A stretch of 64,000 nt of DNA, taken from the NCBI GenBank assembly GCA_016000265.1, contig JAECRL010000014.1, forward strand, positions 1 to 64,000. Direction: 5' to 3'. Both the position numbers and the translations under genes were made by a program. This DNA comes from Burkholderiales bacterium. Its GTDB lineage: Bacteria > Pseudomonadota > Gammaproteobacteria > Burkholderiales > Burkholderiaceae_C. How positions within the stretch are numbered: the stretch's first letter is position 1; every line of letters begins with the position of its first letter. This document shows positions 57,959 to 64,000 of this stretch, one piece after another. The notes under the pieces were generated by a model. That model saw only the letters and a program-made list of their open reading frames with translations, had not been told where the DNA came from and searched no databases.

Positions 57959-58612
57959 ATGAGCCACGCCGAACAATCCCTGGGCCTGCTGGCGCGCACC
58001 ATCCCCGGTGCGACCCGCGTCTTCCACGCCCACCACCTCGACTTCTGCTGCGGCGGCAAGCAAACGCTGCAGACCGCCGCCGACAAGGCTGGCCTGGACG
58101 CCGCGCAGATCGCCGCCCAGCTCGACACCCTGCAAGGCGGCGCCGACGAGGTCGTGGACTGGACGGAGGCCTCCACACCCGACCTGGTCGACCACATCCT
58201 GGCGCGCTACCACGCCCGCCACCGCGAGCAACTGCCCGAGCTGATCCGCCTGGCGCGTCGCGTGGAGCACGTGCACGGCGACCGCCCCGAGTGCCCACTG
58301 GGCCTGGCCGACCACCTCGAGACCATGCAGCAGGAGCTGGAGAGCCACATGCAGAAGGAAGAGATGGTGCTCTTTCCCATCTACCAGCGCGGCATGGGCC
58401 ACCCCGGCCTGCCGCCGGTGCACATGATGCGCATGGAGCACGACCACCACGGTGAAGAACTCGCCAAACTCGAAGCGCTCACGAACGGCATCACCCTGCC
58501 CCGCGGCGCCTGCAACACCTGGCGTGCGCTCTACCTGGGCCTGCAAACCCTGCGCGAAGACCTGATGACCCACATCCACCTGGAGAACAACGTGCTGTTC
58601 GAGCGCGGCTGA
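57959..58612 (+). CDS. dnrN: Di-iron Fe-S cluster repair protein (YtfE/ScdA/DnrN family)
   Basis: A 217-aa RIC protein that helps restore iron-sulfur clusters damaged by nitric oxide. The N-terminal ScdA_N segment has FHAHHLDFCCGGKQTL, and the hemerythrin-like domain supplies iron ligands in RYHARHREQL, HMQKEEMVLFP, RMEHDHHGEELA and HIHLENNVLF. AGGAG lies 6 nt before the ATG. It is divergent from norR and has a sigma-54 promoter, the organisation known for NO-induced dnrN in Ralstonia. A terminator follows. Confidence 0.93.
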   Translation: MSHAEQSLGLLARTIPGATRVFHAHHLDFCCGGKQTLQTAADKAGLDAAQIAAQLDTLQGGADEVVDWTEASTPDLVDHILARYHARHREQLPELIRLARRVEHVHGDRPECPLGLADHLETMQQELESHMQKEEMVLFPIYQRGMGHPGLPPVHMMRMEHDHHGEELAKLEALTNGITLPRGACNTWRALYLGLQTLREDLMTHIHLENNVLFERG

Positions 58613-58632
58613 ACGGCCAGGTGAGCACCATG

Positions 58633-58663
58633 AAAAAAGCCCGCTCGCTGGAGCAGGCTTTTT
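58633..58663. terminator. Bidirectional terminator between dnrN and thrC
   Basis: AAAAAGCC pairs with GGCTTTTT, with an inner CTC/GAG pair and a GCTG loop. The A-tract and T-tract ends make it usable in both directions for the convergent genes. Confidence 0.75.
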
Positions 58664-58687
58664 GCGCTGGATCGCGGCCGCTTCAGG

Positions 58688-60109
58688 TCAGTCCTGGCAG
58701 TGCTGGACCACGTAGTCCTTGACCTGCTGCGTCACGCTGGGCATGACGACGAAGCGCTTGGGCAGGCTCTCCAGGCCTTCCAGCCCACCGATCCAGTGCG
58801 GTCGAGCCGGGCGCTGACCCGTGGCCTCGACGATGGTCTCCTCGAACTTGGCCGGCAGCGCCGTCTCCAGCACGATCATCGTCACGCCGGGCGTCAGGTG
58901 CTCTCGCGCCACCTTCAGGCCGTCGGCCGTGTGGGTGTCGACGAGGGTGCCATCGCGCTCGAAGGCGTCTCGGATGGTGGCCAGGCGGTCCGTGTGGTTG
59001 CTGGTGCCGGACTCGAAACCGTAAGCCTTGACCTGGGCAAACGTCTCGGCTGGCAGCGTGAAGCCACCTTGCGTTTCCACGGCGTCCTTGAACAAGGCCC
59101 GGGTGGCGGCGCCATCGCGGCCCAGCAGGTCGAAGACGAAGCGCTCGAAATTCGAGGCCTTGGAGATGTCCATCGAGGGCGACGAGGTCTCGTAGGTCTC
59201 GGCCGAGCCGCGCACGCGGTAGGTGCCGGTGCGGAAGAACTCGTCGAGCACGTTGTTCTCGTTGGTGGCCACCACCAGCTTGTCCACCGGCAGGCCCATC
59301 ATGCGGGCGACGTGACCGGCGCAGACGTTGCCGAAGTTGCCCGAAGGCACCGTGAAGGACACCTTCTCGCTGTTGGACTTCGTGGCCTGGAAGTAGCCGG
59401 CGAAGTAGTACACCACCTGGGCCAGCAGGCGCGCCCAGTTGATCGAGTTGACCGTGCCGATCTTGTACTGGCGCTTGAAGGCCAGGTCGTTGGAGACGGC
59501 CTTGACGATGTCCTGGCAATCGTCGAACACGCCTTCGATGGCGATGTTGTGGATGTTGGGGTCCTGCAGGCTGAACATCTGGGCCTGCTGGAAAGCGCTC
59601 ATGCGGCCATGCGGGCTGAGCATGAACACGCGCACGCCCTGCTTGCCGCGCATGGCGTACTCGGCGGCGCTGCCCGTGTCACCCGAGGTCGCACCCAGGA
59701 TGTTGAGCTGCTCGCCGCGGCGCGCCAGCTCGTACTCGAACAGGTTGCCCAGCAGCTGCATGGCCATGTCCTTGAAGGCCAGCGTGGGGCCGTTGGACAG
59801 GGCCTGCAGGCACAGGCCCGGCTCCAGGTGCTTGATGGGCGTGATCTCGTCAAAACCGTAGACGGCTTTGGTGTAAGTCTTGGCCGTCAGGGCCTTCAGG
59901 TCGGCAGCGGGGATGTCGTCGATGTAGAGCGACAGGATCTCGAACGCCAGCTCCGCATACGGCAGGTGGCGCCACTTCGTCAGCGTGGCGTCGTCCACCT
60001 TCGGGTAGGACGTGGGCAGGTAGAGGCCACCATCGGGCGCCAGGCCTTCGAGCAGGATCTCGGAGAAACCGCGCTCGGTGCGGTCACCGCGGGTGCTGAT
60101 GTACTTCAT
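58688..60109 (-). CDS. threonine synthase thrC: Threonine synthase
   Basis: PLP enzyme forming threonine from O-phosphohomoserine. The 473-aa protein has the N-terminal MKYISTRGDRTERGFSE motif of the proteobacterial type, the PLP lysine in GPTLAFKDMAMQLLGN, and the phosphate-binding SGDTGSAAEYA. It is the last gene of the alaA-hom-thrC block, overlapping hom by 4 bp. A terminator lies just downstream. Confidence 0.96.
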   Translation of the reverse strand: MKYISTRGDRTERGFSEILLEGLAPDGGLYLPTSYPKVDDATLTKWRHLPYAELAFEILSLYIDDIPAADLKALTAKTYTKAVYGFDEITPIKHLEPGLCLQALSNGPTLAFKDMAMQLLGNLFEYELARRGEQLNILGATSGDTGSAAEYAMRGKQGVRVFMLSPHGRMSAFQQAQMFSLQDPNIHNIAIEGVFDDCQDIVKAVSNDLAFKRQYKIGTVNSINWARLLAQVVYYFAGYFQATKSNSEKVSFTVPSGNFGNVCAGHVARMMGLPVDKLVVATNENNVLDEFFRTGTYRVRGSAETYETSSPSMDISKASNFERFVFDLLGRDGAATRALFKDAVETQGGFTLPAETFAQVKAYGFESGTSNHTDRLATIRDAFERDGTLVDTHTADGLKVAREHLTPGVTMIVLETALPAKFEETIVEATGQRPARPHWIGGLEGLESLPKRFVVMPSVTQQVKDYVVQHCQD

Positions 60110-61443
60110 GCCAGTTCTTCCTTGCGAACGCGCACGATGGGGGCCAGCACGGTCGGCAGGGCCTGCATGGCGGCCAGGGCCTTGTTCATGCTGCCCTCGG
60201 CCGTGTCATGCGTCAGGATGATCAGGTCGGTCTGGTTGCCGCCTTCACCGCTGACCTCGTCGGCCTCGCGCTGGATGACGGCGTCGATGCTGATGCCCTG
60301 CTCGGCCAGGATGCCCGTGATCTTGGCCAGCACACCGGCCTTGTCGGCCACGCGCAGGCGCAGGTAGAAGGAGGTGACGACCTCGTCCAGCGGCAGGATG
60401 GGCAGCGTGGACATCTCATCGGGCTGGAAGGCCAGGTAAGGCACGCGGGCCGCGGGGGCGGCGTCCAGCAGGCGGGCGATGTCCACCAGGTCGGCCACCA
60501 CAGCCGAGGCGGTGGGCTCGGAGCCGGCGCCCTTGCCGTAGTACATGGTCGTGCCCACGGCGTCGCCCTGCACCAGCACGGCGTTCATGGCGCCTTCGAC
60601 GTTGGCGATCAGGCGGCGCATCGGCACCAGCGTGGGGTGGGTGCGCAGCTCCACGCCGTTGTCACGGCGGCGCGCGATGCCCAGCAGCTTGATGCGGTAG
60701 CCCAGTTGCTCGGCGTACTTGATGTCGGTGGCCGACAGCTGGGTGATGCCTTCCACGTGGGCCTTGTCGAACTGCACCGGGATGCCGAAAGCGATCGCGC
60801 TCAGCAGCGTGGCCTTGTGCGCGGCGTCCACGCCTTCGATGTCGAAGGTCGGGTCGGCTTCGGCGTAGCCCAGGCGTTGCGCTTCTTTGAGCACCACGTC
60901 GAAATCCAGGCCCTTGTCGCGCATCTCGGACAGGATGAAGTTGGTGGTGCCGTTGATGATGCCCGCGACCCACTGGATCTGGTTGGCCGTCAGGCCTTCG
61001 CGCAGCGCCTTGATGATGGGGATGCCACCCGCCACGGCGGCCTCGAAGGCCACGATCACGCCCTGGGCGCGGGCAGCCGCGAAGATCTCGGTGCCGTGCA
61101 CGGCCAGCAGGGCCTTGTTGGCCGTGACCACGTGCTTGCCGGCCGCGATGGCTTCCAGCACCAGGGCCTTGGCGATGCCATAGCCGCCGATCAGCTCGAC
61201 CACCACGTCGACGTCCGGGTTGGCGATCACGGCGCGGGCGTCCGACACGATCTGGGCGGCGTCGCCCACGACTTGGCGAGCCAGCTCGGTGTTCAGGTCG
61301 GCGACCATGGTGACTTCGATGCCGCGGCCGGCGCGGCGGCGGATCTCTTCCTGATTGCGCTTGAGCACGGTGAAGGTGCCACCGCCGACGGTGCCGATGC
61401 CCAGCAGGCCGACGCGCACAGGGCGCAGTTGTTCTTGGCTCAT
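60106..61443 (-). CDS. hom: Homoserine dehydrogenase
   Basis: NAD(P)H-dependent reduction of aspartate semialdehyde to homoserine. The 445-aa monofunctional enzyme has the nucleotide site GLLGIGTVGGGTF, the catalytic segment GGIPIIKALREGLTANQIQW, GIINGTTNFIL, and a C-terminal ACT domain (FYLRLRVADKAGVLAKITGI) for feedback control by threonine. ATG at 61443 chosen over a GTG nine codons earlier, because family members start close to MSQEQL. Co-transcribed with thrC. Confidence 0.96.
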   Translation of the reverse strand: MSQEQLRPVRVGLLGIGTVGGGTFTVLKRNQEEIRRRAGRGIEVTMVADLNTELARQVVGDAAQIVSDARAVIANPDVDVVVELIGGYGIAKALVLEAIAAGKHVVTANKALLAVHGTEIFAAARAQGVIVAFEAAVAGGIPIIKALREGLTANQIQWVAGIINGTTNFILSEMRDKGLDFDVVLKEAQRLGYAEADPTFDIEGVDAAHKATLLSAIAFGIPVQFDKAHVEGITQLSATDIKYAEQLGYRIKLLGIARRRDNGVELRTHPTLVPMRRLIANVEGAMNAVLVQGDAVGTTMYYGKGAGSEPTASAVVADLVDIARLLDAAPAARVPYLAFQPDEMSTLPILPLDEVVTSFYLRLRVADKAGVLAKITGILAEQGISIDAVIQREADEVSGEGGNQTDLIILTHDTAEGSMNKALAAMQALPTVLAPIVRVRKEELA

Positions 61444-61528
61444 GGTGTGTTCTCGTTGGGTCTTCTGCACGCCACCTCGTGGGCGGCGCGCGGGGTCATG
61501 TCAAAAAGGGGGCGCGGCCCGCCTGAAC

Positions 61529-62752
61529 TCAGGCGTGGCGCTTGCGGTAGCCGTCCAGGAAGCGCGCGATGCGACCGATCGCGTCGGTCAGGTCGTCGCT
61601 GTTGGGCAGGAAGACCAGGCGGAAGTGGTCCGGCGTCGGCCAGTTGAAGCCCGTGCCCTGCACGATCAGCACCTTCTCTTCGGCCAGCAGCTCGTAGGCG
61701 AACTGCTGGTCATCGGCGATCGGGTACATCTTCGGGTCCAGGCGCGGGAACATGTACAGCGCGCCCTTGGGCTTGACCACGCTCACACCCGGGATCTGGT
61801 TCAGCAACTCGTGCGCCAGGTCGCGCTGCTTGCACAGGCGGCCGCCCGGCTGCACCAGGTCCTTGATGCTCTGGTAGCCGCCGAGCGCCGTCTGGATGGC
61901 CAGCTGGCCCGGCGTGTTGGCACACAGGCGCATCGAGGCCAGCATGTTCAGGCCCTCGATGTAGTCCTTGGCGTGGCGCTTTTCGCCCGACACCACCATC
62001 CAGCCGGCGCGGTAGCCGCAGGAGCGGTAGTTCTTGCTCAGGCCGTTGAAGGTCAGGAACAGCACGTCATCGGCCAGCGAGGCGATCGAGGTGTGCGAGT
62101 GACCATCGAACAGTGTTTTGTCGTAGATCTCGTCGGCCATCACGATGAGCTGATGCTCCCGAGCGACCTCGACGATTTCCTTCAACAGGCTCTCGGGGTA
62201 GAGCGCGCCCGTCGGGTTGTTCGGGTTGATGACGACGATGGCACGGGTGCGCGGCGTGATCTTGGCGCGGATGTCGGCGATGTCCGGGAACCAGTCGGAC
62301 TGCTCGTCGCAGACGTAGTGCACCGGACGGCCGCCCGAGAGCGCCACCGCAGCCGTGTAGAGCGGGTAATCGGGCGCGGGCAGCAGCACCTCGTCGTCTT
62401 CGTTGCACAGCGCGTTGATCGCCATGACGATCAGCTCGGACGCGCCATTGCCCAGGTAGACGTCGTCCACCGTCACGCCCTTGATGCCCTTTTCCTGGCA
62501 GTAATGCACCACGGACTTGCGCGGGGCAAACAGGCCCTTGGAGTCGGTGTAGCCCGCTGCGCTGGAGAGGTTGCGGATCATGTCCTGCACGATCTCGTCG
62601 GGCGGCTCCAGCCCGAACACGGCCAGGTTGCCGATGTTGAGCTTGATGATCTTGTGCCCGTCTTCTTCCATCTGGCGCGCCTTCTCCAGCACGGGCCCAC
62701 GGATGTCGTAACAGACATTGGCGAGTTTGCTGGACTTGGCGATGGGTTTCAA
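61529..62752 (-). CDS. alaA: Alanine-synthesising aminotransferase (AlaA-like)
   Basis: PLP-dependent class I aminotransferase, 407 aa, very like E. coli AlaA (405 aa), which transaminates glutamate and pyruvate to alanine. SSKLANVCYDIRGPVLEKA, INPNNPTGALYP, the PLP lysine in FNGLSKNYRSCGYRAGW, and MLASMRLCANTPGQLA match closely. The start is a TTG at 62752: GGAGG lies 5 nt upstream and the protein then begins just where AlaA does. The open frame continues far upstream but is a shadow of the divergent gene. It precedes hom by 85 bp. Confidence 0.93.
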   Translation of the reverse strand: MKPIAKSSKLANVCYDIRGPVLEKARQMEEDGHKIIKLNIGNLAVFGLEPPDEIVQDMIRNLSSAAGYTDSKGLFAPRKSVVHYCQEKGIKGVTVDDVYLGNGASELIVMAINALCNEDDEVLLPAPDYPLYTAAVALSGGRPVHYVCDEQSDWFPDIADIRAKITPRTRAIVVINPNNPTGALYPESLLKEIVEVAREHQLIVMADEIYDKTLFDGHSHTSIASLADDVLFLTFNGLSKNYRSCGYRAGWMVVSGEKRHAKDYIEGLNMLASMRLCANTPGQLAIQTALGGYQSIKDLVQPGGRLCKQRDLAHELLNQIPGVSVVKPKGALYMFPRLDPKMYPIADDQQFAYELLAEEKVLIVQGTGFNWPTPDHFRLVFLPNSDDLTDAIGRIARFLDGYRKRHA

Positions 62753-62860
62753 AACGGCCTCCGGGGGCAGGGAAAATGAGGGAAAGCTATGATTTAACCA
62801 CAGCATCCCAACAGACAGGGCCCCTGAACCGGGCCACCCCACCGCCCGCTCGCCCACACC

Positions 62861-63235
62861 ATGAAACTGCATGCCGACCGCGCCGAAGGCGTCAACGTCA
62901 TCCACGCCTACACCCGCACCAGCGTGTCGGTCAACGGACAGGCCCACACACGCAGCCTCATCGTGCCCACCACGGGGGACGTCATCGAGTGGCCGGTCAG
63001 CTCGCTGGACACGCTCACCGAAGCGGACTTCCAGCGCATCGTCGAGGCCCGCCCCGAGGTGCTGATCCTGGGCACCGGCGCCACGCTGCGCTTCCTGCCT
63101 CCCGCGCTGCTGCGACACCTCATGGCCGCGCGCATCGGCGTCGAGACCATGGACACGGCGGCGGCTTGCCGCACCCACAACATCCTGGCGGCAGAAGGCC
63201 GGCAGGTCATGGCCGCCTTGCTGATCGAGGGCTGA
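62861..63235 (+). CDS. Mth938-like domain protein
   Basis: A 124-aa single-domain protein of the Mth938/NDUFAF3 (DUF498) family, recognised by the DVIEWPVSSLDTLTEADF segment, EVLILGTGATLRFLP and GVETMDTAAACRTHNILAAE. The relatives in mitochondria assist complex I assembly; the role in bacteria is not known. A TATGAT hexamer at 62788-62793 could be its -10 element. Divergent from alaA, with about 110 bp between. Confidence 0.85.
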   Translation: MKLHADRAEGVNVIHAYTRTSVSVNGQAHTRSLIVPTTGDVIEWPVSSLDTLTEADFQRIVEARPEVLILGTGATLRFLPPALLRHLMAARIGVETMDTAAACRTHNILAAEGRQVMAALLIEG

Positions 63236-63304
63236 ACGCCTGCTCACGAGCCCGCTTCACAAGCCTTCACACCCCCGCGTTCTGGCGGGTTCGCAGAAGC
63301 ACTT

Positions 63305-63310
63305 TATAAT
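63305..63310 (+). promoter_or_regulatory. Probable -10 element of bcp
   Basis: TATAAT, a perfect -10 hexamer, lies 37 bp before the bcp start codon in an otherwise GC-rich region. No good -35 at 17 bp is visible. Confidence 0.45.
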
Positions 63311-63346
63311 TGGCGGTTATTCACGCAGGCTGCTGATTTTCATCAC

Positions 63347-63826
63347 ATGACTCCCGCTCTCAACAAACCCTTGCCGGACTTTGAAGCGATCGCCACCGGT
63401 GGCGTGAAGTTCACGCCCCAAGCGTTCATCGGTCAGACCGTCGTGTTGTACTTCTACCCGAAGGACCACACCCCCGGCTGCACGACCGAAGCCATGCAGT
63501 TCCGTGACACGCACAAGGAATTCGTCAAGGCGGGCGCCGTGGTGTTCGGCGTCTCCCGCGACAACCTGACCTCGCACGACAAGTTCAAGGAAAACCTGGA
63601 CCTGCCCTTCGAGCTGATCGCCGACACGGAAGAAAAGCTCTGCCACATGTTCGGTGTGGTCAAGAACAAGATCATGTACGGCAAGAAGGTCAAGGGCATC
63701 GAGCGCTCGACCTTCCTGATCGGGCCCGACGGCGTGCTGCGCGAAGAATGGCGCGGCATCAAGGTCGCCGGCCACGTCGAGGACGTGCTCAAGGCCGTTC
63801 AGGGCCAGAAGCGCGAAGCCGCCTGA
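63347..63826 (+). CDS. bcp: Thioredoxin-dependent peroxiredoxin (Bcp/PrxQ)
   Basis: A 159-aa thiol peroxidase. The peroxidatic Cys45 is in KDHTPGCTTEAMQFR. The nearby resolving Cys found five residues later in E. coli Bcp is a Met here; Cys99 (EEKLCHMFG) may serve instead, as in PrxQ proteins with a distal resolving Cys, or the protein may be 1-Cys. The conserved Arg near the active site is present in ERSTFLIGPDG. No strong ribosome site precedes the ATG. Confidence 0.93.
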   Translation: MTPALNKPLPDFEAIATGGVKFTPQAFIGQTVVLYFYPKDHTPGCTTEAMQFRDTHKEFVKAGAVVFGVSRDNLTSHDKFKENLDLPFELIADTEEKLCHMFGVVKNKIMYGKKVKGIERSTFLIGPDGVLREEWRGIKVAGHVEDVLKAVQGQKREAA

Positions 63827-63850
63827 TCTTTGCCGACGTGACGAAGGCAG

Positions 63851-63871
63851 CGACGCCCGAACGTGGCGTCG
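63851..63871. terminator. Hairpin after bcp
   Basis: CGACGCC/GGCGTCG with a 7-nt loop, 25 bp after the bcp stop. No T-tract follows, so it is a possible terminator only. Confidence 0.35.
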
Positions 63872-63928
63872 GGCACACACACCGAAACCCGCAGATTCGC
63901 CTGCGACGTCAGTGTGCATAATGGGTTC

Positions 63929-64000
63929 ATGCCCCCGAGCCTGACTCGACTCAGTCCCGACACGCCGCAGTGCCCTCGCCCGTGTGAACACGGTGCCCGG
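63929..64000 (+). CDS. Possible start of a gene running off the window
   Basis: An ATG opens a frame of 24 codons that is still open at the window end (MPPSLTRLSPDTPQ...). A CATAAT hexamer lies just upstream at 63917-63922, too close for a normal leader. There is not enough sequence to name a family. Confidence 0.3.
   Translation, partial: MPPSLTRLSPDTPQCPRPCEHGAR

Overview
The window is high-GC chromosomal DNA with tightly packed genes and long antisense open frames of the kind GC-rich codon bias produces. The gene content points to a betaproteobacterium of the order Burkholderiales: a TIGR04438-type Trp-rich small protein, an alaA-hom-thrC block, a NorR/DnrN pair and a narXL-narK1K2GHJI cluster. 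The genus cannot be fixed from the sequence alone. I see no rRNA, tRNA, insertion sequence, prophage or CRISPR array.

Layout. 1-1654: end of a nitrate-type ABC importer (ntrB partial, ntrD). 1799-11629: housekeeping and transport genes (lgt, a putative Na+/H+ antiporter, ilvD, a Trp-rich membrane peptide, a small cytochrome c, an MFS symporter with a large extra periplasmic segment, acs, a YqhA-like protein). 11801-20794: the least explained stretch. It holds a secreted monohaem protein, a 1038-aa cyclase/ATPase signalling protein, a convergent winged-helix/ATPase regulator, an unrecognised 504-aa protein and a small HTH protein. 20984-28091: class I fumarase, a patatin/metallo-hydrolase/VanZ trio, and clpB with a convincing heat-shock promoter. 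28218-35001 (minus strand): a diguanylate cyclase, crcB, and a molybdopterin operon (moaA, moeA, moaD, moaE) that contains the nitrate sensor kinase narX.

35102-52000 is an anaerobic nitrate-respiration block. It contains a hemerythrin, a nitronate monooxygenase, narL, two narK transporters, narGHJI, a parvulin-type isomerase and a beta-carbonic anhydrase. The convergent class III ribonucleotide reductase genes follow. Their glycyl-radical domain is encoded by a separate 64-codon gene between nrdD and nrdG. FNR-type palindromes lie upstream of narK1 and nrdD. 52324-56179 carries a response regulator with an EAL domain and a PAS histidine kinase. 56203-58612 holds norR and divergent dnrN with NorR boxes and a sigma-54 promoter. 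58688-63826 is thrC, hom, alaA, a Mth938-like protein and bcp.

The genes fit together as follows. Moco synthesis (moaA/D/E, moeA) feeds NarGHI. NarXL and an FNR-type factor probably control it. NarK1/K2 move nitrate and nitrite. NorR/DnrN deal with nitric oxide damage, and NrdD/NrdG supply dNTPs without oxygen.
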